From a virus, in IMG/VR virus record IMGVR_UViG_3300046028_007527, positions 1 through 24,597 of that record: 24,597 nt of DNA, one strand, 5' to 3'. The position numbers and the translations under genes are program-made. How positions within the stretch are numbered: position 1 is the first letter of the stretch; each line of letters begins with the position of its first letter. The notes beneath the pieces were generated by a model that was not told the origin of the DNA, made no database searches, and saw nothing but the letters and a program-made list of their open reading frames with translations. Shown piece after piece: positions 1 to 6,456 of this stretch.

Positions 1-395
1 ATGTGAATAATCAGTTGCTTATCGGTACCATAATTTTGTAATCCAATTAGTCCATTATGATAATTAATTTTAAATTGCTTATCGGCCCAGCTGTCAGTGT
101 CAATAGTATGTCCATAATATGGAGTGTCCTTGTGGTTGTCAAATATTGTGATCCGTTCCAATGGCGGGATTCCAACTAGTATCAGATCATTTGCCCAATC
201 AAACTGTTCCTGCATACTAATCAATAGATGACACACGCTGTCAAAACTATTAACCGGCCTAGAACAATTTTTTATTGTACCAATTCCTGCATGCTGTGCA
301 GTTAACCCCCAAAAACTATCTTGTGGCTCTACACTTACACCTGGGGTAGAATAACTATCACCAAATACCCAAAGTTTATTGTAGCTTTTTAACAA
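1..395 (-). CDS. SGNH/GDSL hydrolase-like protein, C-terminus beyond the window edge
   Basis: The first 131 residues are open to the left edge without a stop. The N-terminus reads VFGDSYSTPG, with the GDS block (G12, D13, S14) that carries the nucleophilic serine of SGNH/GDSL esterases. A hydrophobic strand LILVGIPPLER follows near residue 70, which fits a flavodoxin-like SGNH core. No ATG lies at the right place. The only fitting start is a TTG at 393-395, preceded nine bases upstream by AAGGA, and an in-frame TAA closes the frame just before it. The start lies inside the 3' end of the primase gene, a 20-base overlap that suggests translational coupling. The DxxH block expected near the C-terminus is outside the window. 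Related genes occur at 1356, 7280 and 17411. The substrate is unknown; glycan deacetylation or deacylation is a guess from the family. Confidence 0.72.
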   Translation of the reverse strand, partial: MLKSYNKLWVFGDSYSTPGVSVEPQDSFWGLTAQHAGIGTIKNCSRPVNSFDSVCHLLISMQEQFDWANDLILVGIPPLERITIFDNHKDTPYYGHTIDTDSWADKQFKINYHNGLIGLQNYGTDKQLIIH

Positions 396-1359
396 GTTGT
401 TTCTTCCTTAGTTCTATTTTGATTCGACTAGTTTCCCTGGCCTGCATTATAGTTAGCAATGTAGCCAAGCGTCCAAATGCAACCACTGCATCGTTGACGT
501 CTTTGATTCCTGCTGGCCAATCGGGCATGCTCACAGCCCACCCTAGTTCTACTGCACGGTCAACTAGGGCCATACCTGCAATGTCATGATCGGGAACTAC
601 TGTGATTTCTTTCCCTAGATTTCGTATCAGTCTAGCCTGCGCATCGTTAATATCGTTGTGCAATACCGCAATACCTCCGATACAGATTGCATCAAATACG
701 CCTTCCATGACCAGCACATGTTGCCAGTCATCATGCTGCAAGTCTGTACCAAACACATACCCTGGTTGTGTATCGTTTATAAACTTTGGTTGTTTGTTGT
801 CTATGAACCTACAGGCATAACCTACAATCTTGTTATCATATGTAAATGGTACAATCACATGTGGCCTTGTCCAATGGACACCATCATTGCGTATCTGTGT
901 CATTAGTGGAAAGCCTTCGGGCACGCATCTCTTGCGAGCATACTGCCAAAACTCACCGTGCTCGGGTGCAAGTAGTTCCGCCGACGGCGGCAGGTCGCGT
1001 TCTTTAAACTCAACACCTAACAATAATTCAGCTGTTCGCTGGCGATCCTCAATGATCCCATGTATGCTACGATGTCGTAAGCTTTCGATATTGAGCATTT
1101 CAATATCATGTTCTGCTACTCCGACCCAACCCAAAAACTTACGGGCTTTGATGCTTAGATTACGGCCCAGTTGCCAGCTTGCAGTAAATCGGCAATTGAA
1201 GCAATGAAAGCTCCAGCTATCCAGGGTCGACTTGATTCCACCTCGCTGCCTGCGATCAGCCGACTGCCCGTTGTGTACACAACAGGGTGCGTTGAAACTC
1301 AGCCAACCCGAAGAGGTTTGTTTTCGTCGTGCTGGCAAATAAGCAAGTAGATCTATCAC
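376..1359 (-). CDS. DNA primase, T4 gp61-like
   Basis: At 327 residues it is close to the length of T4 gp61. An N-terminal zinc-binding pattern is visible (C26, C27, H29, then C53 and C56 in FHCFNCRF). It is followed by a TOPRIM catalytic core: VMEGVFDAI holds the conserved glutamate E219, and VVPDHDIAG gives the D257-x-D259 metal-binding pair. KDVNDA near residue 286 matches the downstream primase motif. Family knowledge: such primases make the RNA primers for lagging-strand synthesis and work with a DnaB-type helicase (T4 gp41), which is not in this window. The start is a GTG at 1357-1359 overlapping the TGA of the upstream SGNH gene as GTGA, so translation is probably coupled. The primase call is firm; assignment to the gp61 branch rests on context and length. 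Confidence 0.88.
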   Translation of the reverse strand: MIDLLAYLPARRKQTSSGWLSFNAPCCVHNGQSADRRQRGGIKSTLDSWSFHCFNCRFTASWQLGRNLSIKARKFLGWVGVAEHDIEMLNIESLRHRSIHGIIEDRQRTAELLLGVEFKERDLPPSAELLAPEHGEFWQYARKRCVPEGFPLMTQIRNDGVHWTRPHVIVPFTYDNKIVGYACRFIDNKQPKFINDTQPGYVFGTDLQHDDWQHVLVMEGVFDAICIGGIAVLHNDINDAQARLIRNLGKEITVVPDHDIAGMALVDRAVELGWAVSMPDWPAGIKDVNDAVVAFGRLATLLTIMQARETSRIKIELRKKQLVKKLQ

Positions 1360-2045
1360 TTCATAAGTTTAACAGATTCTATCCAAGAAATCAACCTGTT
1401 AGCAATCAAAACATGCCCTTGTTCGTTAGGGTGTTTGTCCTTTGCTCGATTATCTTCGATCCAATTCCAGGCAGCTTCGCCAACATAAGCATGTTGTTTT
1501 CCATAGTACGGAGTTTGATCTGGATGTATATCAAATTGGACTACTGGGATTTGGTAGCGCTCAGCAATGCTATCAAAACATAACACTGCTTGCTGTCGGT
1601 GGTATCGATCTAGCATATCCCCCTGGCTATTCTTAAAATGATTTTGTTTAATAGAGCTCCATGGTTCAGCTAGGTTCGACCAGGCCGAATGCATGTGCAT
1701 GTTCCATTCAGGGGTTCGATCAGGGATGTTGTCTAAATACCAACTGGTTCTATGATCTAACGTATGTGCAGCTACTGCCACGCTGTCGGACACATCGTGA
1801 TTGTTTACCCACCATAGCGCCGTCCAAATCATGCTCTGCAAACTCATGCCGTTAAAAGCCAAGTTGACTAATTCCAAATCAAAGTGATCAGCTACATGTC
1901 TAGCCCAACAATGCTGTAGTCGATATTGATCATTCTCGGGCATTGCTGTATAACGATCTGCCCTATCCGCCAACTCCGGTGCCATTAACTCATCACCAAA
2001 GGTCCAGCTATCCCCAAATACAACCAGTTTCCTAATCTTACTCAT
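1356..2045 (-). CDS. SGNH/GDSL hydrolase-like protein
   Basis: This 229-residue protein begins MSKIRKLVVFGDSWTFGDEL, with the GDS nucleophile block at residues 11-13. Near the C-terminus KHPNEQGH matches the HPN-G-H ending of SGNH block V. The aspartate sits one residue before the histidine (DKH) rather than two, which is slightly unusual. PYYGKQH is shared in style with the left-edge SGNH protein (PYYGHT), so the two are probably paralogues. I chose ATG 2045; a TTG codon directly upstream (2048) is a less likely start. No clear Shine-Dalgarno is visible. It follows the structural gene ending at 2069 and is coupled to primase by a GTGA overlap. A lipase/esterase-like action on surface glycan is inferred from the family only. 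Confidence 0.8.
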   Translation of the reverse strand: MSKIRKLVVFGDSWTFGDELMAPELADRADRYTAMPENDQYRLQHCWARHVADHFDLELVNLAFNGMSLQSMIWTALWWVNNHDVSDSVAVAAHTLDHRTSWYLDNIPDRTPEWNMHMHSAWSNLAEPWSSIKQNHFKNSQGDMLDRYHRQQAVLCFDSIAERYQIPVVQFDIHPDQTPYYGKQHAYVGEAAWNWIEDNRAKDKHPNEQGHVLIANRLISWIESVKLMK

Positions 2046-2068
2046 CAAGTAATTAGCACACTAATCGG

Positions 2069-2854
2069 TCACCGGTAGACAATAACTGGTAGTGCTCCTG
2101 ATTGAACTTGTACTGCCAGGCGTAGTTGAGGATGGTAACCTTCGACATCAAACCCTAACCTCTCTGTGGAGTCGGTAAACGAAACTGAGTTAGCAATGTT
2201 TCCGGCCTTAAGATCTTCAAAGGCAATATTATACCACTCCACAGTGTTAGCAGTTCCGCCAGTGCTGCCTTGCACTGTCAAGTTACCTGTTAGGCCAACA
2301 GTGTCAACTTGGAATGTGGTCATGGCCCATCCATCAGTTGTTACAGTACTAGAATAGAATACATTATTTTGAGCTGCTTGACTAGGGATAGTCAAGATTT
2401 GACTGGCAACAAAAGTCGGAAACACAGAATTAACAATATCAATGTCTCCCCGGGCGTTTGAATATGCATCAACTAGCACAGCTTGATCTAAGTTACCAGA
2501 TGATATTTCCAAGCTCCAGCTTGCAGGTTGTGCCTGGAAATAGGCAGTGTCGGCTGCAGGAACTGTGACCTTGGCTCGGCCCAGTGCAGCACTAAGGGCA
2601 ACTAATTCAGTTGCGTATAGCAAGTCCTCACCGTTTTGACTAATAATGCGGAAGGTAAACGTGCAACCAGAAATGTTTACGGGTTTCTGATCTTGATTTT
2701 GAAATTGGATTAGGATCACGTTATCCACGCCCAAGTTGAGTTTTAAGTTCTTTGCATACACTGGTTGCCATCTCCGGTCAAAGTAAGCCCCACTGATATC
2801 AATCAATAAAACTGTCTGAATTTGCTGATATAAATATACGGGCGTTGAATACAT
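2069..2854 (-). CDS. Probable virion structural protein (tail fibre/baseplate-like)
   Basis: This 261-residue protein has no recognised enzyme motif. It is rich in T, S, V, N and Q with alternating hydrophobic positions throughout, typical of beta-sandwich phage structural proteins. The segment VNISGCTFTFRI followed by a strand-rich stretch recalls the N-terminal domains of baseplate or receptor-binding accessory proteins (BppU-type), but I cannot confirm this. There is no signal peptide or transmembrane segment. The ATG at 2854 is followed by MYSTPVYLYQQ. A GGTAAATA box ends six bases upstream of the ATG, a late-promoter-like arrangement that fits a late virion gene. The gene is divergent from the gene at 2897, with only 42 bp between them. 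Confidence 0.62.
   Translation of the reverse strand: MYSTPVYLYQQIQTVLLIDISGAYFDRRWQPVYAKNLKLNLGVDNVILIQFQNQDQKPVNISGCTFTFRIISQNGEDLLYATELVALSAALGRAKVTVPAADTAYFQAQPASWSLEISSGNLDQAVLVDAYSNARGDIDIVNSVFPTFVASQILTIPSQAAQNNVFYSSTVTTDGWAMTTFQVDTVGLTGNLTVQGSTGGTANTVEWYNIAFEDLKAGNIANSVSFTDSTERLGFDVEGYHPQLRLAVQVQSGALPVIVYR
2829..2836 (+). promoter_or_regulatory. T4 late-promoter-like TATAAATA box (upstream copy)
   Basis: An exact TATAAATA octamer on the plus strand lies inside the first codons of the divergent gene. If used as a T4-type late promoter, transcription would start near 2842 and give a leader of about 55 bases for the gene at 2897. It could equally be chance in AT-rich DNA. Confidence 0.35.
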
Positions 2855-2860
2855 AGACTA

Positions 2861-2868
2861 TATTTACC
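2861..2868 (-). promoter_or_regulatory. Late-promoter-like box GGTAAATA for the structural gene at 2854
   Basis: Read on the minus strand the octamer is GGTAAATA, which keeps the TAAATA core of the T4 late consensus and differs at two positions. Six bases separate it from the ATG at 2854, so transcription starting about six bases after the box would begin at or one base before the start codon. It mirrors the plus-strand box at 2882. Confidence 0.4.
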
Positions 2869-2881
2869 AAAAAAAAGAACA

Positions 2882-2889
2882 TATAAATA
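2882..2889 (+). promoter_or_regulatory. T4 late-promoter-like TATAAATA box for the gene at 2897
   Basis: This is an exact TATAAATA octamer in the context ACATATAAATAG, which recurs word for word before the gene at 14063. By T4 late-promoter geometry (octamer at -13 to -6) the transcript would start near 2895, two bases before the ATG. No Shine-Dalgarno fits between box and start. Confidence 0.55.
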
Positions 2890-2896
2890 GTCCGCG

Positions 2897-3274
2897 ATGG
2901 GTGAAAACATATTCCAAACTCTAACTTCTAAGTACCCTTTTATCACCCTGTGTTCATACGCAGGCGTGGAGTATGTCGGTATCATTCAAAATCGCGACGA
3001 TGCTATCACCACCATTTACGACTTTGGCAACATACTAGATGCTGCCCTGAAACGAATATTCATTGAGTTGGCCAACACTTGGTGGTGGGAAAGCAACCGC
3101 AGTATCCCCATCAATATCTTCCTTAAACACGAGTGGGACTTGTTCCGTCCTTATCTACGCACATTTAGCAATCGAGACCTTGAGATCATCCATGGCCCGG
3201 TGTGCAGCTTGAACGACCTGGGGCGCAAAAAATCCAAACGCAAGAGTATAACGCTAGTTAGACGAATCAACTAA
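2897..3274 (+). CDS. Conserved phage protein of unknown function
   Basis: This 125-residue protein is not recognised. It has a mixed hydrophobic N-terminal half (SKYPFITLCSYAGVEYVGII), a tryptophan-rich patch NTWWWES near residue 60 and a basic tail GRKKSKRKSITLVRRIN. It has no signal peptide or transmembrane helix. The basic C-terminus may bind nucleic acid or an acidic surface, but that is only a compositional hint. The ATG at 2897 lies seven bases after an exact late-promoter octamer with no room for a normal ribosome-binding site. Its TAA overlaps the next start as TAATG, so the following gene is translationally coupled. Confidence 0.75.
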   Translation: MGENIFQTLTSKYPFITLCSYAGVEYVGIIQNRDDAITTIYDFGNILDAALKRIFIELANTWWWESNRSIPINIFLKHEWDLFRPYLRTFSNRDLEIIHGPVCSLNDLGRKKSKRKSITLVRRIN

Positions 3275-4047
3275 TGGTAAAAATTAAAAAAGTTATTTTA
3301 GTAGCTGGTAAATGCGGGGCTAGAATGGATTTTGTTGCTGGGTGGTTAGGCACCTTGCCGCTATTTCTCGATAATGAGTGGCATATAGATCCATTGACCG
3401 GACAGAGTTACGGATTCATGCGACACACTAAAATGCTCGATTCCAAAAAAATTGACAGCTTTTCAAATTTATTTAGAGGGCATTTTATTATAGATCCAGC
3501 AGCAGAGTTATGTTATGCGGGTTCGTTGCATGCTGCTAGACCTGACAACATCCAGGATGCAGTTAATTCTGGACAAGCCGAACTTTTAATAATAGATACA
3601 TCCGCCGAACTCGTTAGTAATATCTACTGGGAGTGTATGGTTAAAACATTCCTATCGCAACTCAGAACTCGGCAAGCAATTAATCTTTGGAATAGGCCCT
3701 GGCAAATTGATCTTACAATTAATAAAAACGGTATGATACCAAATATTAATGACGTTGGTATAACAAACTCAGATCGTATTGCGCTAGTTAAACAACAGTT
3801 ACACAAAGAAATAACTATACACTATAGCACCAGTATGCCGATCATCGATATGCCGCATAAGAAAGTAGACTATAATCTATTATTTCAGCCAGGTGGTAGT
3901 AAATATCTTTGTAATACGTTGGGTCTCCCGGACGTCAACGAGAGATATCATAATTTCTGGGACCAACAGTTACCGCTATCAAAAAGTCCCGATTCTCTTG
4001 TTGTTCGGGGAGAGACATGGAACAAAGCAGACTACTTTAATGATTAA
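3274..4047 (+). CDS. Unknown protein, possibly P-loop/sulfotransferase-like
   Basis: This 257-residue protein has an N-terminus of the form beta strand, glycine-rich turn, helix (VILVAGKCGARMDFVAGWL), which recalls the start of sulfotransferase-type P-loop folds. A true GKS/GKT is absent, so nucleotide or PAPS binding is uncertain. A strand-plus-acid segment LLIIDTSAE lies near residue 110. The gene at 6453 has a comparable glycine-rich N-terminus and may be a distant relative. The start overlaps the preceding stop as TAATG. The 3' end overlaps the convergent DnaE-like gene by 11 bases, tail to tail. The function stays open. Confidence 0.72.
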   Translation: MVKIKKVILVAGKCGARMDFVAGWLGTLPLFLDNEWHIDPLTGQSYGFMRHTKMLDSKKIDSFSNLFRGHFIIDPAAELCYAGSLHAARPDNIQDAVNSGQAELLIIDTSAELVSNIYWECMVKTFLSQLRTRQAINLWNRPWQIDLTINKNGMIPNINDVGITNSDRIALVKQQLHKEITIHYSTSMPIIDMPHKKVDYNLLFQPGGSKYLCNTLGLPDVNERYHNFWDQQLPLSKSPDSLVVRGETWNKADYFND

Positions 4048-4600
4048 GCAAATTCATGTGTAGTGTTACCAGCATTGCGTAGGAAAGTGCATGTGCCTTC
4101 TTAAAGGTGTACCCCCGACTATCATCCCCGTTCCAGACTGATTCGAACACTTCTGCCCAGGGACAGTTTTGCAAGTGTGCTTTGCCTGGGCGAATAATTG
4201 AGATAAACGCAGCCATCTTGGGTATAGAGTCTGGACGCATCGACGCTAGCAAATCTGCATAGTTTCCCACGTGAACCAACTGCTTGGCCCAAGCTATGTC
4301 ATTCCAGATTCGATCCCACGGAGGGGCGGCTGCTAGCATAGTTGCATAGTGATCAGGATTTTGAATCAGTTGGTACACACTCATGTTCAAGAAGTCAATC
4401 TTAAAATACCCACGCTGGTCGGCTGCGGTGTAATCAATTGCAGCACATCCATGCACCGGATCTACAGGAATATCTGTAACATACACACCCGAATTGTGCT
4501 TACGCACTGTGTTGTCTACCCGTTGCATAGCTGGGATATGATCAATCAACTTTAGCACTAGTGATCGATCTGCAAAATCGATATCAATGTCTGCACTCAT
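4037..4600 (-). CDS. Miniature DnaE-like (DNA polymerase III alpha) protein
   Basis: Four blocks of this 187-residue protein line up in order with the palm and neighbouring regions of bacterial DnaE. DIDIDF (residues 4-9) matches PDFDVDF, which holds the catalytic pair D401/D403 of E. coli DnaE. KHNSGVYVTDIP (34-45) matches KHAGGVVIAP. YFKIDFLNMS (65-74) matches the VKFDFLGL block with the third catalytic aspartate (here D69). AFISIIRPGK (131-140) and YTFKKAHALSYAM (164-176) match the ALFRPGP and GFNKSHSAAYAL blocks. DnaE is normally about 1,100 residues, so the PHP domain, most of the fingers and the clamp-binding C-terminus are missing. The ATG is preceded directly by AGGAG, an unusually short spacing, just after the upstream TAG. 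It lies next to a zinc-finger gene and a possible clamp-loader gene. The homology is inferred by eye; activity is unknown. Confidence 0.72.
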   Translation of the reverse strand: MSADIDIDFADRSLVLKLIDHIPAMQRVDNTVRKHNSGVYVTDIPVDPVHGCAAIDYTAADQRGYFKIDFLNMSVYQLIQNPDHYATMLAAAPPWDRIWNDIAWAKQLVHVGNYADLLASMRPDSIPKMAAFISIIRPGKAHLQNCPWAEVFESVWNGDDSRGYTFKKAHALSYAMLVTLHMNLLNH

Positions 4601-4603
4601 CTC

Positions 4604-5302
4604 CTACCAGCCTGCTTGTTTTAAAATTTCCCGAGCATAGTCGCGATCTTCTGGATGGTCTCGAAGTCGTTGGCTCCAGGCGTCAGTCTCGACCATGGGC
4701 CAAATCATAGTCAACTGCTCAGAATTAAGTCGTGCCAATAGCTCATGTCCAGAATCACAGTTGTACACAGCCCAAGCCGATACCCGGCCGGTCGAGATTG
4801 CATAGCATAGTGTATTAGCGTTGCCATAACGAAGATAGTCGTGTGCTGCGTTACTAGTTTTTTCCTGCCAATCGATACTGGATTCAATTGATCGGGCTAG
4901 TGCGTCTCCCACCGATTCAGTGCGCAGGTACTCCATCAAGTATTCATAGTATACAGATTCATGGCACCAGTGATCAATCTTTTTATTTTTCTTAACCACC
5001 CAGTTGACAAACTGCGGCACATTGACAGCTCGGATCTCTTGACAGTAACGGCCAAATTTAACAAATGCCCTGTAGTAGGGACTGGCGGCAAAATCCTTGA
5101 ACGTTTTGTTCTTTGCTGTGCCTTGTGTGATCTCGTAAAATCTCAAGTACGCTTGGAGGGCAATCGTGACACCTACTTCGTCCCGCTCAAGATAGCGACG
5201 TTTGGATTCACACACATGTGTGGCCAAGCTTGGTTCCCGCTTAAACGCACGGGCACAATGGTTGCAAGTGTATTCAGTCTTTGTCAGTGTAGCCGTGTTC
5301 AC
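4604..5302 (-). CDS. C2H2/C2HC zinc-finger protein of unknown function
   Basis: This 232-residue protein begins with a single zinc-finger-like motif at about residues 13-31: CNHCARAFKREPSLATHVC, a CxxC pair followed by a spaced histidine and cysteine. The remainder is alpha-helical and rich in aromatic and charged residues, with SVYYEYLMEYL near the middle, and I do not recognise it. A zinc finger in a phage replication cluster suggests DNA or RNA contact. The start appears to be a GTG at 5300-5302, inside the 3' end of the upstream gene (29-base overlap), with an AGAG stretch about nine bases ahead of it. It is followed after three bases by the DnaE-like gene, so the two are probably made together. 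Confidence 0.75.
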   Translation of the reverse strand: MNTATLTKTEYTCNHCARAFKREPSLATHVCESKRRYLERDEVGVTIALQAYLRFYEITQGTAKNKTFKDFAASPYYRAFVKFGRYCQEIRAVNVPQFVNWVVKKNKKIDHWCHESVYYEYLMEYLRTESVGDALARSIESSIDWQEKTSNAAHDYLRYGNANTLCYAISTGRVSAWAVYNCDSGHELLARLNSEQLTMIWPMVETDAWSQRLRDHPEDRDYAREILKQAGW

Positions 5303-5720
5303 GCAAATACTCTTTCAAATCTTTCTTGTTGATGAGTTTGGATAGTGTGTCAATATCCGATAGCTTAGTGGTAGGCATGAGCTCCATGAGAGTTTTCTTG
5401 ATCTCATTGGATCCTGCTTCCTTCTTCTTGGGCGATATCCACTGATGCCGGTGTGTGCCCATGCCTGGACTCACAGCGGTAGCGCACAACCACTGTAGCC
5501 GAGGGTGACGGTTTATAGCAAAGAAGTGCTTGTTGAGTCTCTCGTTACATGAGATTAGATAAAACTCTTGCAGTTCTCGACTACCATGCACCGCCGATCC
5601 CCACCGTATCATAAGATAGTTGGAGAATTTTTTACGTTCCTCATCGGTGAGACTGTTATAAAATTCTCGATCCTTGAGATCGAAACAATTCATCTCATTT
5701 TGAATGCTAAGTTTATCCAC
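5274..5720 (-). CDS. Possible sliding-clamp-loader small subunit (T4 gp62-like)
   Basis: This is a helical, basic protein of about 148 residues: DLKDREFYNSLTDEERKKF, then a central region with NERLNKHFFAINRHPRLQWL, then PKKK, and a C-terminal helix pair ending KKDLKEYLREHGYTDKD. Size, composition and layout resemble T4 gp62-type clamp-loader subunits, but no signature motif makes this certain. The reading frame is open back to 5798, but that stretch lies over the upstream coiled-coil gene. I prefer the GTG at 5718-5720, which overlaps the end of that gene, or the ATG at 5693; neither has a strong Shine-Dalgarno. The partner large subunit (gp44) and clamp (gp45) are not in the window. Confidence 0.55.
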   Translation of the reverse strand: MDKLSIQNEMNCFDLKDREFYNSLTDEERKKFSNYLMIRWGSAVHGSRELQEFYLISCNERLNKHFFAINRHPRLQWLCATAVSPGMGTHRHQWISPKKKEAGSNEIKKTLMELMPTTKLSDIDTLSKLINKKDLKEYLREHGYTDKD

Positions 5721-5919
5721 GGCGTATGCTGTTGATTGCGCTGGTTGCTTCGTCAAGTTGATTTTGCATGCGTCGCATTTCGCGTTGCATGATAGCAATA
5801 GTGCGGGATTGATCTTGCAGCCGTTGATCTAACAAATCAATCTTCGAGCCAACTTGCTTTTGTTCAGGTGCCCGGTCCGGGGCATCAACTTTGGGTCCAC
5901 TTTTTTCGTATTGTTCCAT
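5713..5919 (-). CDS. Small coiled-coil protein
   Basis: This 68-residue protein, MEQYEKSGPKVDAP onward, has a charged and proline-containing first third. It is followed by about 40 residues with heptad-like spacing (KIDLLDQRLQDQSRTIAIMQ and the next helix), which predicts a parallel coiled coil. The frame is open further upstream, but the ATG at 5919 sits one base after the upstream stop and has AAGG nine bases ahead of it, so I take it as the start. It has no known name. It may be an oligomerising partner of the neighbouring replication proteins. Confidence 0.68.
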   Translation of the reverse strand: MEQYEKSGPKVDAPDRAPEQKQVGSKIDLLDQRLQDQSRTIAIMQREMRRMQNQLDEATSAINSIRRG

Positions 5920-5920
5920 A

Positions 5921-6421
5921 CTACCATGCCTTGTCATATTGTACAACTTCACAGTTTCGACTGATGTCTTTTACAAAGTACACGCATCGAGGTTTCGGCC
6001 CATCGTCAATGGGTACCGATAAAATTTGCCCATTTTTAAGCTTGGGAGCATACCAAGTAACTTCATGATAAACGTCCACAATCTCAATATCCGGGAAGCT
6101 GGGCCTAAAACTACTTAGCGGGTTAAACTCAAATGCCTTGAACCCACGATCATTGATACTGGTTAACGGTAGCATTTCTAAGTCTCCTAGATCCGGCTCG
6201 CCTATTAGAATTTGCCAATCCACTGGCATTTTAATAGTTTTGTCCCCAATACGCAGCACTAGTGCAGGGGCGCTAAAGCTTTCTAAAAAAATCAACGGGA
6301 TATAATAGTAGTCTGGACTGTTAGGGTCTGAATTGTCTAGGATAGCAAAACGCATGTCGTCGACTTCATCTGGCAAGGTGTCCAAGTCGTAGTGCTGATT
6401 CTCAAGGGTTAGGATTCTCAT
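5921..6421 (-). CDS. Conserved T4-like phage protein of unknown function
   Basis: This 166-residue acidic protein begins MRILTLENQHYDLDTLPDEV. Its pattern of segments (MRFAILDNSDPNSPDYYYIP, LPLTSINDRGFKAFEFNPLS, TWYAPKLKNGQILSVPI) looks like a conserved family of marine and freshwater T4-like phages that I cannot name. No catalytic motif is evident. ATG 6421 is preferred over the earlier in-frame start at 6448, because a near-consensus sigma70 promoter sits exactly upstream and its -10 element would lie inside the longer reading frame. Transcription should begin at the A of this ATG, giving a leaderless mRNA. It heads the 6421-4037 gene run. Confidence 0.8.
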   Translation of the reverse strand: MRILTLENQHYDLDTLPDEVDDMRFAILDNSDPNSPDYYYIPLIFLESFSAPALVLRIGDKTIKMPVDWQILIGEPDLGDLEMLPLTSINDRGFKAFEFNPLSSFRPSFPDIEIVDVYHEVTWYAPKLKNGQILSVPIDDGPKPRCVYFVKDISRNCEVVQYDKAW

Positions 6422-6427
6422 ATTTTT

Positions 6428-6456
6428 ATTATACACAGATATTAACAAAAAGTCAA
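6428..6456 (-). promoter_or_regulatory. Sigma70 promoter TTGACT-17-TATAAT driving the 6421-4037 run
   Basis: Read on the minus strand, TTGACT (6456-6451) is followed by a 17-base spacer and TATAAT (6433-6428). Six bases then separate the -10 element from the ATG at 6421, so the expected +1 is the A of the start codon. The -35 element contains the TGA stop of the gene at 6453. The match to consensus and exact spacing make this a strong early-type promoter. Confidence 0.82.

Noticed and set aside
5721-5798. Cysteine-rich N-terminus (CNAKCDACK) for the possible clamp-loader gene, resembling a zinc ribbon
   Set aside because: It is the antiphase reading of the coiled-coil gene at 5713-5919. A GTG at 5720 or ATG at 5693 gives a normal, non-overlapping start.
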